Part shown: one piece after another, positions 24,030 to 33,532 of the stretch
How the letters are laid out: every line of letters begins with the position of its first letter
Position numbering within the stretch: position 1 is the first letter of the stretch
Source of the DNA: GWC2-45-19 sp964358085
Lineage (GTDB): Bacteria > Patescibacteriota > Microgenomatia > CAZETR01 > Amesbacteraceae
NCBI GenBank assembly: GCA_964358085.1
Contig: CAYHNU010000003.1
Span: 1 to 39,952, forward strand
Length of the DNA stretch: 39,952 nt
Reading direction: 5' to 3'
Program-made: the position numbers and the translations under genes
The notes under the pieces: model-generated
The model's input: only the letters and a program-made list of their open reading frames with translations
The model's database searches: none
What the model was told of the DNA's origin: nothing

Positions 24030-24686
24030 ATGCAATTTCTTAAATTTCTCATTGATTTCATTTTGCACATCGATGTTCACCTGGGGGAGTTGATTACCAC
24101 CTACGGAATCCTGACTTACGCGATTTTATTCGTAATAATTTTTATTGAAACCGGTTTGGTTTTCATCCCCTTTCTACCTGGCGATAGCCTGCTTTTCGCC
24201 GCCGGCACATTCTCCGCCATCGGCTCTCTCAATCCTTGGCTCGTTTTTCTACTCCTATCTTTAGCCGCCGTCCTTGGTGATACAGTCAATTACTGGATTG
24301 GCCATTTTTTCGGTCAAAAGATCTTAAACAACCCAAAAATTCCTATAAACCAGGAACACGTAGACAAAACTAATCAATTCTTTGCCAAACATGGGGGCAA
24401 AACAATATTTTTGGCCAGATTCGTTCCCATCATCCGCACCTTTGCTCCATTCGTAGCCGGAATCGGAAAAATGGACTATTCAAAATTTATTTTCTACAAC
24501 ATCTTTGGCGGCATCGTCTGGGTGGGATTATTCACTTTTGCCGGTTATTTCTTTGGCAATGTTTCATTCGTAAAGCACAACTTTTCTCTGGTCATTCTCG
24601 CCATCATCATTCTCTCAATCGTCCCCATGCTCCTCCACTTTCTCCAAAACCTCAAGAAAAGCCCTTCCACCCCTGGGGTGGAATAG
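24030..24686 (+). CDS. DedA family membrane protein
   Basis: 218 residues with several membrane helices. The DedA/SNARE-associated pattern is seen in FIETGLVFIPFLPGDSLLFAAG, ALGDT-like VLGDTVNYWIGHFFG, and the arginine motif FLARFVPIIRTFAPFVAG. DedA proteins are inner-membrane lipid transporters/flippases implicated in recycling undecaprenyl phosphate or phospholipids. The last residues (STPGVE and stop) are encoded by a palindrome that begins the neighbouring transposase element, so the natural C-terminus was probably altered by that insertion. Confidence 0.9.
   Translation: MQFLKFLIDFILHIDVHLGELITTYGILTYAILFVIIFIETGLVFIPFLPGDSLLFAAGTFSAIGSLNPWLVFLLLSLAAVLGDTVNYWIGHFFGQKILNNPKIPINQEHVDKTNQFFAKHGGKTIFLARFVPIIRTFAPFVAGIGKMDYSKFIFYNIFGGIVWVGLFTFAGYFFGNVSFVKHNFSLVILAIIILSIVPMLLHFLQNLKKSPSTPGVE
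24665..24683. repeat. Left REP-like palindrome
   Basis: TTCCACCCC, one central T, GGGGTGGAA: a 9-bp perfect stem. It overlaps the last codons of the DedA gene. Confidence 0.82.
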
Positions 24687-24714
24687 GTTCGCTACCTCTG
24701 GTATTATAAATCTT

Positions 24715-25389
24715 GTGGCCAGTAGAACCACTCCCCTAGTAACTAACGAGTATTACCATGTCTTTAATCGCGGAGTTGCTCGCCAGCCTATCTTTTCCCT
24801 ACGACATGATTACCAACAAGCCCTTCTCGCAATTGAATATTACCGTTTTTCAAAACCTCCTATCAAACTGTCACGCTTCAAAACTCTAGCTCAAGGCGAA
24901 AAAAATAAATTAATGTCTTCCTTAAATCAGGACCACCCCAAATTAACAAAAATTATTAGCTACTGCTTCATGCCTAATCATTTTCACCTGTTGCTTCGTC
25001 AAGTTGCCGACGACGGTATTTCAAAATTTGTTGGGCAACTTAGCAATAGCTATACACGCTATTTCAATACCAAGCATTCTCGCGTCGGTCCGCTGTTTCA
25101 AGGACCATTTAAATCTGTTCATGTCGAATCTGAAGAACAACTAATACATTTATCCAGGTATATTCATTTAAATCCCTATGTTTCTTCAGTAGTTCGAGAG
25201 ACTGAATTAACCTGCTATCCCTGGTCATCCTATCGGGATTATCTCAAGGGCGGCTCGAATTTCGTAGATTTGTCGCCAGTATTGTCTCGTTTTAAATCAA
25301 TATCCGAATATCAATTATTTGTTTCCAATCATGCAGATTACGCCCGTGAGTTAGAATTCATCAAACACCTCACCCTAGATACCGGCTAA
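24715..25389 (+). CDS. REP-associated tyrosine transposase (Y1_Tnp, RAYT)
   Basis: 224 residues of the IS200-like TnpA_REP group, which cut and join single-stranded DNA at palindromic hairpins. The metal-binding HUH motif is in CFMPNHFHLLLRQ (His89, His91) and the catalytic tyrosine is expected in NSYTRYFNTKH (Tyr113 or Tyr116). GPLFQGPFKSVHV and YIHLNPY are also typical. The GTG at 24715 is preceded by TATTAT with a 7-nt gap, suggesting a leaderless mRNA. Both ends of the gene are flanked by matching palindromes, the expected substrate of this enzyme. Confidence 0.92.
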   Translation: MASRTTPLVTNEYYHVFNRGVARQPIFSLRHDYQQALLAIEYYRFSKPPIKLSRFKTLAQGEKNKLMSSLNQDHPKLTKIISYCFMPNHFHLLLRQVADDGISKFVGQLSNSYTRYFNTKHSRVGPLFQGPFKSVHVESEEQLIHLSRYIHLNPYVSSVVRETELTCYPWSSYRDYLKGGSNFVDLSPVLSRFKSISEYQLFVSNHADYARELEFIKHLTLDTG

Positions 25390-25407
25390 AGTTAGAGGTG
25401 GCATATC

Positions 25408-25430
25408 TTTTCCACCCCAGGGGTGGAAAA
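25408..25430. repeat. Right REP-like palindrome
   Basis: TTTTCCACCCC, one central A, GGGGTGGAAAA: an 11-bp perfect stem. Its core is the exact reverse complement of the left palindrome. As a transcript it could also act as a terminator for the transposase gene. Confidence 0.82.
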
Positions 25431-25486
25431 TGTTAAGTATCCTCACCATTTCCTCAAAACATTAAAAAAGTGATATACTCTCGCAC

Positions 25487-25705
25487 ATGAGCCTAAGTCG
25501 TGAGATGTTGGAAATGTGTCTACCCTGTTCGCTGTTTAAAAATGGAAAGTGCGCTATTGCGCAATCCCGAGAAATGAATGCAAGGACAGGGTTTTGCGGT
25601 GAAGCCAGAAAAACTAATACCGATGGAAACCGACTGTTAGCTTCAAAAAGAAGACTCATTAGTGGATTCTGGACATGGGGATGGCAAACAAGAGATAAAG
25701 ACTAA
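25487..25705 (+). CDS. Small Cys-rich protein, function unknown (72 aa)
   Basis: Begins MSLSREMLEMCLPCSLFKNG, with cysteines at 11, 14, 22 and 37. The CxxC and later cysteines suggest a metal-binding module; the C-terminal half is basic and Trp-containing. A TATACT -10 box lies at 25474-25479, exactly 7 nt before the ATG, as for a leaderless transcript. The stop overlaps the end of the convergent lexA gene by 4 nt. I do not recognise the family. It may be regulated or carried along with the adjacent transposase element, but nothing in the sequence proves it. Confidence 0.6.
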   Translation: MSLSREMLEMCLPCSLFKNGKCAIAQSREMNARTGFCGEARKTNTDGNRLLASKRRLISGFWTWGWQTRDKD

Positions 25706-26340
25706 TTTATCGTCCCGTTGTACCTACGGATTACGCCTACACACCGGCCTTGGATGCGGACTTTAGTAGTAAAAATAGGGGACATGGTAGAATTTGCCGG
25801 CTCCAGGCGGATTCGGGTGGCTTCCTTAAAGTATCGTTTTAATGTGGCAAACCCATTGTCCAGAAGCGCCACCACCACCTCGCCGTTTTTGGCTTCTTCC
25901 GTCTGCTCGATAACCACATAATCCCGGTCCAGAATTCCGGCTTCCACCATCGAATCGCCTTTGACCTGCAGCACAAAAGCTCTCTTTTTTGGTGAAACCA
26001 TAGTCGGAGGAATTCCCAACACGGCGTTGGGATCGGTATACGGTTCAATTGGCGCGCCTGCCGCGATAAATCCTAAGACCGGTAATTCTACAGAAGCCGG
26101 AGTTTGTGATCTCTGGGCCATTTCTTTTTCCGTAATTTCAATCGAACGCACCGTTCCTTCCCGGCGCTTAATCACTCCTTTTTTCTCCATGGTTTCGAGG
26201 TGTTCGTGAACAGTAGCCAAACTGGATACTCCCAAAGCCTGGGCAATTTCTGCTAAAGTCGGAGAATAACCGTTTCTCTGAATATATTGAGATATGAAGT
26301 CTAAAATTTGCCTTTGCCTCTTGTATAGTGTGACTGGCAT
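25702..26340 (-). CDS. lexA: LexA repressor
   Basis: The frame opens further upstream, but the ATG at 26340 gives the canonical start MPVTLYKRQRQILDFI and 212 residues, the normal LexA length. The winged HTH covers about 27-60 (SPTLAEIAQALGVSS, ATVHEHLETMEKKG). The autocleavage bond is Ala94-Gly95 in FIAAGAP, with the Ser130-Lys168 dyad in KGDSMVEAGI and GFATLKRYF. LexA represses DNA damage genes until RecA stimulates self-cleavage. It is divergent from uvrB with a shared control region. Its promoter (TTGACA, 17 bp, TTAAAT) places the -10 box 6 nt from the ATG. Confidence 0.96.
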   Translation of the reverse strand: MPVTLYKRQRQILDFISQYIQRNGYSPTLAEIAQALGVSSLATVHEHLETMEKKGVIKRREGTVRSIEITEKEMAQRSQTPASVELPVLGFIAAGAPIEPYTDPNAVLGIPPTMVSPKKRAFVLQVKGDSMVEAGILDRDYVVIEQTEEAKNGEVVVALLDNGFATLKRYFKEATRIRLEPANSTMSPIFTTKVRIQGRCVGVIRRYNGTIN

Positions 26341-26348
26341 AGTATAAT
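26321..26348 (+). promoter_or_regulatory. uvrB promoter
   Basis: TTGTAT (26321-26326), 16-bp spacer, TATAAT (26343-26348). Start point near 26355. It overlaps the beginning of lexA, so the two promoters are back to back. Confidence 0.6.
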
Positions 26349-26375
26349 TTAACCCGAATAAAAACCAAATGTCAA
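26347..26375 (-). promoter_or_regulatory. lexA promoter
   Basis: On the minus strand TTGACA (26375-26370), 17-bp spacer, TTAAAT (26352-26347), then 6 nt to the ATG at 26340. Confidence 0.65.
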
Positions 26376-26378
26376 GGA

Positions 26379-26392
26379 GCAACTTTAGTTGC
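26379..26392. promoter_or_regulatory. Candidate LexA operator
   Basis: GCAACTTTAGTTGC is a perfect inverted repeat (GCAAC/GTTGC around TTTA). It has the AAC-N4-GTT core geometry of the Gram-positive type LexA box (GAAC-N4-GTTC). It lies between the lexA promoter and the uvrB start codon, where a repressor could control both. The role is inferred from geometry and context. Confidence 0.5.
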
Positions 26393-26395
26393 GAT

Positions 26396-28348
26396 ATGTT
26401 TAAACTCAAATCTCCATACAAACCGACTGGCGATCAACCGGATGCAATTAAAAAATTGTTAGCTGGGCCAGACCAGCAAGTTTTGCTGGGAGTAACTGGC
26501 AGTGGGAAAACATTTACTATAGCTAATGTCATACAAAAAGTTCAGAAGCCAACTTTAGTTATCTCGCACAACAAGACTTTGGCCGCCCAACTATACCAGG
26601 AATTCAGGGATTATTTTCCGGATAACGCCGTATCCTATTTCGTTTCCTATTACGATTATTATCAGCCAGAAGCCTACATTCCCCAATCCGATACCTATAT
26701 CGAAAAGGAAACAGACATCAACGACCAGATAGACATGCTCCGTTTGGCCGCGACCACCAATTTATTGACCAGAAAAGACGTCATCGTCGTGGCTTCTGTT
26801 TCATGCATCTACAATCTCGGTTCTCCGGCCGAGTACGGTAAGACTATCTTAGAGCTCACCCCCGGTCTTAAAGTAACCCGGGACCAGATCTTCATGCGCT
26901 TAAACGACCTCCAATATTCCCGCTCCGATTACGGCTTTCATCGGGGCACCTACCGCGTCCGCGGCGAAACTATCGACATTTTTCCCGCATATGCAGATGT
27001 CGCCATCAGAGTCGCCCATGACAGTCATAAAATTATCAGCCTGGACAGGTTCGATGCCCTGACAGGCGATCTGATTAGCCACGAAAAAAATATAACCGTT
27101 TATCCGGCTAAACATTATTTGGCAGCCAAAGATAATCAAGCAGAAGTCTTTAAGCAAATCCGCCACGATCTGGAACTTCAGGTGTCTAAGTTTAAATCCG
27201 AGGGAAAAATGCTCGAGGCTCACAGAATTAATCAGCGGGTTAATTACGACCTAGAAATGATAGCTGAGCTGGGTTACGTCAACGGTATTGAAAACTATTC
27301 CCGCTATTTCGATGGCCGCCAAATCGGTGACCCGCCATATTCTTTGATGGATTATTTTCCCAAAGATTACCTGTTAATAGTTGATGAGTCACACATGACC
27401 ATCCCGCAGATCCGCGGGATGTATAACGGCGACCGCTCTAGGAAGCAAACCCTCATAGATTACGGGTTCAGACTGCCGGCCGCTCTGGACAATCGACCGC
27501 TCAAGTTTGACGAATTCATGCGTCGTACAGGCCGGACTATATACTTATCTGCCACTCCGGACGAATGGGAAATTTCTCAATCCGGTAATCACGTCGTAGA
27601 ACAGCTTATCCGCCCCACCGGCCTCGTCGACCCCTCCATTTCTATTCGTTCAACTTCCGGTCAAATTCAAGATCTAATTTCTAATCTCCAATCTCTAATT
27701 TCCAAAGGCCAGCGAGCTCTGGTAACTACTCTCACCAAACGCATGGCCGAGGATTTATCTAGCTACTTGGCCGAACAAGGATACAAAGTCCATTATCTGC
27801 ATTCCGACGTGGATACTCTGGAACGCCTGGATATCTTAGATGATCTGCGCAGGGGTATTTATGACGTCATCGTAGGCATTAATTTGCTGCGTGAAGGTCT
27901 GGATCTACCGGAAGTTTCCCTAGTCGCCATTTTAGACGCCGACAAAGAAGGCTTTTTGAGATCCCGCACTTCACTTATTCAAACCATGGGTCGGGCCGCC
28001 CGGCACGAAGAGGGCCAGGTTATCATGTACGCAGACAAAATTACCAATTCCATGCAAGCTGCCATAGATGAAGTCAGCCGCCGCCGCCAGATCCAGCTAA
28101 ATTACAATACACTACACAACATCACCCCTAAATCCATAACCAAAGCCATCCGTGAGCGTATTGTGGAAAAAGAAATCGAACCTCCAAACATCGACATGTC
28201 CAAAGTCAATCAGCTTACTCCCGAAGATCACACCAAACTTATCAAGCTTATGACAAAACAAATGAACTCCGCCGCCAAAGCCCTGGAATTCGAAGAAGCC
28301 GCCCGTCTCCGCAACCGCATCCGCGAAATCCAACACCTATTAAATTAA
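26396..28348 (+). CDS. uvrB: Excinuclease ABC subunit B
   Basis: The frame extends to an ATG at 26369, but the ATG at 26396 gives the canonical start FKLKSPYKPTGDQPDAI and keeps the candidate operator outside the gene; 650 residues. UvrB is the DNA-damage-verifying helicase-like subunit. Motifs: Walker A LLGVTGSGKT, beta-hairpin region YYDYYQPEAYIP, DESHMTIPQI, and helicase motif V/VI GINLLREGLDLPEVS and TMGRAARH. The C-terminal UvrB/UvrC motif is KALEFEEAARLRNRI. A heptamer array at 27673-27707 encodes DLISNLQSLIS near residue 430, in the helix before RALVTTLTKRMAEDL. Confidence 0.97.
   Translation: MFKLKSPYKPTGDQPDAIKKLLAGPDQQVLLGVTGSGKTFTIANVIQKVQKPTLVISHNKTLAAQLYQEFRDYFPDNAVSYFVSYYDYYQPEAYIPQSDTYIEKETDINDQIDMLRLAATTNLLTRKDVIVVASVSCIYNLGSPAEYGKTILELTPGLKVTRDQIFMRLNDLQYSRSDYGFHRGTYRVRGETIDIFPAYADVAIRVAHDSHKIISLDRFDALTGDLISHEKNITVYPAKHYLAAKDNQAEVFKQIRHDLELQVSKFKSEGKMLEAHRINQRVNYDLEMIAELGYVNGIENYSRYFDGRQIGDPPYSLMDYFPKDYLLIVDESHMTIPQIRGMYNGDRSRKQTLIDYGFRLPAALDNRPLKFDEFMRRTGRTIYLSATPDEWEISQSGNHVVEQLIRPTGLVDPSISIRSTSGQIQDLISNLQSLISKGQRALVTTLTKRMAEDLSSYLAEQGYKVHYLHSDVDTLERLDILDDLRRGIYDVIVGINLLREGLDLPEVSLVAILDADKEGFLRSRTSLIQTMGRAARHEEGQVIMYADKITNSMQAAIDEVSRRRQIQLNYNTLHNITPKSITKAIRERIVEKEIEPPNIDMSKVNQLTPEDHTKLIKLMTKQMNSAAKALEFEEAARLRNRIREIQHLLN
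27673..27707 (+). repeat. Heptanucleotide array in uvrB
   Basis: Units TCTAATT, TCTAATC, TCCAATC, TCTAATT, TCCAAAG. Encodes part of an amphipathic helix (LISNLQSLISK). Confidence 0.85.
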
Positions 28349-28596
28349 GCCGGAAAGTCCTCCGACTCCGCCGCCTTTCTCAATTCCACAGGTTGTTGGC
28401 AATTTAGTACTATGCATCTCTCCGCAAAAGACCTAGCGTTTTCTCTACTCATTGTCATTCCCCCGTTGGTCGCATTTTTTTTATTCACTCCCGCATCCGA
28501 TCCCAACTGATGTCTTCCGATACAAAGTCCGTAACCTTTACAATTTCCACCAAAACTTCGACACAACCCAAAATCAATTTCGTCAGCTTCGCCCAT
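28345..28596 (-). CDS. Small Cys-rich protein, function unknown (83 aa)
   Basis: The frame is open upstream, but the ATG at 28596 lies exactly 7 nt after a TATAAT box (28604-28609, minus strand), which argues for a leaderless start here. It begins MGEADEIDFGLCRSFGGNCK and carries cysteines near 12, 20, 26, 62 and 67, with a charged tail. The stop overlaps the uvrB stop by 4 nt (convergent). It is divergent from uvrA. I do not recognise a family; its position between uvrB and uvrA is suggestive but not evidence of a repair role. Confidence 0.6.
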   Translation of the reverse strand: MGEADEIDFGLCRSFGGNCKGYGLCIGRHQLGSDAGVNKKNATNGGMTMSRENARSFAERCIVLNCQQPVELRKAAESEDFPA

Positions 28597-28603
28597 AAGC
28601 TGG

Positions 28604-28609
28604 ATTATA
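28604..28609 (-). promoter_or_regulatory. -10 box of the 83-aa gene
   Basis: TATAAT on the minus strand with 7 nt to the ATG at 28596, giving a transcript with no leader. Confidence 0.6.
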
Positions 28610-28615
28610 CCACTC

Positions 28616-28644
28616 TTGAACAAAACCCGAAACGCCTGTACAAT
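28616..28644 (+). promoter_or_regulatory. uvrA promoter
   Basis: TTGAAC (28616-28621), 17-bp spacer, TACAAT (28639-28644). Start point near 28651, leaving a leader of about 60 nt containing the hairpin at 28665-28687. Confidence 0.65.
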
Positions 28645-28664
28645 AAAACTTCACTCCTATTCTT

Positions 28665-28687
28665 CCCCCTCTTAGAGTAAGAGGGGG
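28665..28687 (+). promoter_or_regulatory. Leader hairpin of uvrA (shared with rplS)
   Basis: CCCCCTCTTA and TAAGAGGGGG form a perfect 10-bp stem around GAG, followed by GAGAGGGTGA and, 23 nt after the stem, the uvrA ATG. The counterpart before rplS ends 21 nt from its ATG. Confidence 0.65.
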
Positions 28688-28710
28688 ATCAGAGAGGGTG
28701 ATATTTACGT

Positions 28711-31551
<2,841 letters not shown>

Positions 31552-31850
31552 AAATCTTTCCATCCCTTATTAATTTTGTCCCTATCATTATCAGGCACGT
31601 CTTCATGTAGCAAGTCGATGTACGTTCTCTTATTTTCATAAGTCAAAGATATTTGCACTCGGGAAGGTTTACTTTGTTTTCCGCTCCAACAGTGGGCAAC
31701 CAGTGATTTTTTGGGTTTAACCTCCAAATTTTTAAACCGCACCATTTCTCTCAATATTCTTGTCGGACCAGCCGGATTCATCATTGCATCCCACACTTTT
31801 CCCGCACCCGCGTGAACAATATAGCTCTGTCGAATTACGCTCACTATCTA

Positions 31851-31857
31851 TATAATA
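31851..31857. promoter_or_regulatory. Overlapping divergent -10 boxes
   Basis: TATAAT on the plus strand (31851-31856) is 8 nt from the ATG at 31865. TATTAT on the minus strand (31857-31852) is 7 nt from the GTG at 31844. Both genes would make leaderless mRNAs and the two promoters share the same bases, so only one can be occupied at a time. Confidence 0.6.
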
Positions 31858-31864
31858 ACACAAA

Positions 31865-33532
31865 ATGACCAAAAAAATATTAGTATTTATTGGTATTTAT
31901 TGGTATCTATTCCCGAGTCCGGCCTCAGCCTCGGGAGAATTCTACATCAAACAAAATGTTGATTATAAATTCGACGCGTTGGGCCGCTCCACTATTACCT
32001 TCAATGTATCCCTAACCAACAAAACGGCTAACTACTACGCTTCCAAGTACGAACTAGAACTAGTAGGGGAGGACCCCAAAAATGTTACCGGGCGCGACTC
32101 AGTCGGCCCTCTTAAAATTATCACCTCTCCCACTGCCGCAGATACTACCCGTATTGTGGCCAACTTTAACGATGTGGTCGCGGGCCCCGGAAAATCTTTA
32201 TCTTTTACTCTCCAATATCAGGGCAAACCTGCCGTGCACAATGGCCAAGTTTGGGAAATAAACCTCCCCAAGCTTTCCCGTCCTGCGACCGTAGACGAAT
32301 ACACTCTGAACCTGATTGTTCCGCTCTCCTTTGGTCAACCGGCTTATTTATCTCCTCCTCCCGCGTCTTCTGACGGCAACAGATATGTTTTCACCAAAGA
32401 CCAACTTTCCAAGGTGGGGGTGGTGGCCGCTTTTGGAAATTTTCAAACTTTTTCTTTCCGCCTCAAATATAAAATCAACACCCCTTCTCAAATTGCGTTA
32501 CCCGCTGATACCGCCTATCAAAGAATTTTTTTTGATTCAATCACCCCTTTACCTAATTCCGTTACCGCTGACGCCGACGGCAACTGGCTAGCCGGTTTCA
32601 ATCCCGGTGAAATTGTCGTCACCGGCCAGGCAAATCTGCTGTTAGAACCTCTTTCGTCATTTACTGACTCACCTCCGGAAAAATATCTTTTCCCCACAGC
32701 TTACTGGCCGGCCGACAATCCGCAAATTAAAGAGCTGGCTAAGTCCTTAAAAACTCCCCGGAAAATTTACGATTACGTAGTGGAAAACCTTGAATACGAT
32801 TACGCCTCCGCCGCGTCCCTCACTGCCACCCGCAAAGGCGCTCTCGCCGCTCTTTCTTCCGGCTTAGGCGTCTGCACCGAATTCACCGACCTGTTTATTG
32901 CCCTGGCCCGGGCCGCCGGCATCCCTGCCCGTGAGGTAAATGGCTATGGCTATACTACGGACCTGCGTTTGCGCACCCCCCTCCACTCTTGGCCCCAATA
33001 CTGGGATGCTACCCGCCAGGTTTGGGTCAGTGTCGATCCCACCTGGAGCCGCACCACTGGAGGGATAGACTATTTCTCCAAATTAGATTTTAACCACCTG
33101 TCCTTTGTCACCCACGGCTTGTCCGATTCTTTACCCGATTTCTCCGCTACTGATATTCAAGTCAGTTACGGATCGTACCACGAGTACCCCGCTACACCTC
33201 TTATTACTAAATGGCAATCGCCCTTATTTATTCTTCCGTTTATTCCCAGCACCTTCCGTTTGCGAATCACCAACCCCAACCCTCAAGCTGTCTATTCCAA
33301 CCCCGTAACACTACCTCCCTATGGATCAAAGGTCCTGACAGTCCGGTACACTCTTATCCGTCCTTTTGATTTTAGTCCCAAATCCGTAACCCTCATAAAT
33401 ATGACGTATAATATCCCCACGACTTTATTTCTTCCCTGGCAAATCGGCTTTGCTATCCTTATCTCACTTACCCTTATCGCCGGGAGTCTATATCTTCAAA
33501 AACGCTTCCGGCCAGGTTCTATACGTCGGTAA
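31865..33532 (+). CDS. Exported transglutaminase-like (cysteine protease fold) membrane protein
   Basis: 555 residues: N-terminal signal peptide (about 3-22), beta-rich extracellular region (about 30-280), transglutaminase-like core, another beta domain, and a C-terminal membrane helix (about 525-545) with a basic end. The catalytic triad is Cys337 (GVCTEFTDLF), His374 (PLHSWPQYWD) and Asp391 (VSVDPTW). Such proteins act as peptidases or cross-linkers at the cell surface. The ATG at 31865 lies 8 nt from TATAAT. Its last 83 nt overlap uvrC in another frame. Confidence 0.85.
   Translation: MTKKILVFIGIYWYLFPSPASASGEFYIKQNVDYKFDALGRSTITFNVSLTNKTANYYASKYELELVGEDPKNVTGRDSVGPLKIITSPTAADTTRIVANFNDVVAGPGKSLSFTLQYQGKPAVHNGQVWEINLPKLSRPATVDEYTLNLIVPLSFGQPAYLSPPPASSDGNRYVFTKDQLSKVGVVAAFGNFQTFSFRLKYKINTPSQIALPADTAYQRIFFDSITPLPNSVTADADGNWLAGFNPGEIVVTGQANLLLEPLSSFTDSPPEKYLFPTAYWPADNPQIKELAKSLKTPRKIYDYVVENLEYDYASAASLTATRKGALAALSSGLGVCTEFTDLFIALARAAGIPAREVNGYGYTTDLRLRTPLHSWPQYWDATRQVWVSVDPTWSRTTGGIDYFSKLDFNHLSFVTHGLSDSLPDFSATDIQVSYGSYHEYPATPLITKWQSPLFILPFIPSTFRLRITNPNPQAVYSNPVTLPPYGSKVLTVRYTLIRPFDFSPKSVTLINMTYNIPTTLFLPWQIGFAILISLTLIAGSLYLQKRFRPGSIRR

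Larger units (their letters stand above)
24665..25430 (+). mobile_element. RAYT/REP-type element
   Basis: A REP-associated transposase gene between two palindromes that are reverse complements of each other over their 19-bp core: TTCCACCCCTGGGGTGGAA at 24665-24683 and TTCCACCCCAGGGGTGGAA within 25408-25430. Inside the palindromes a further partly inverted ACCTCT/AGAGGT pair is present. No target duplication was identified. Confidence 0.78.

Noticed and set aside
26369..26395. Upstream ATG start for uvrB
   Set aside because: The added residues are not conserved in UvrB and would place the candidate operator inside the gene; the canonical N-terminus begins at 26396.
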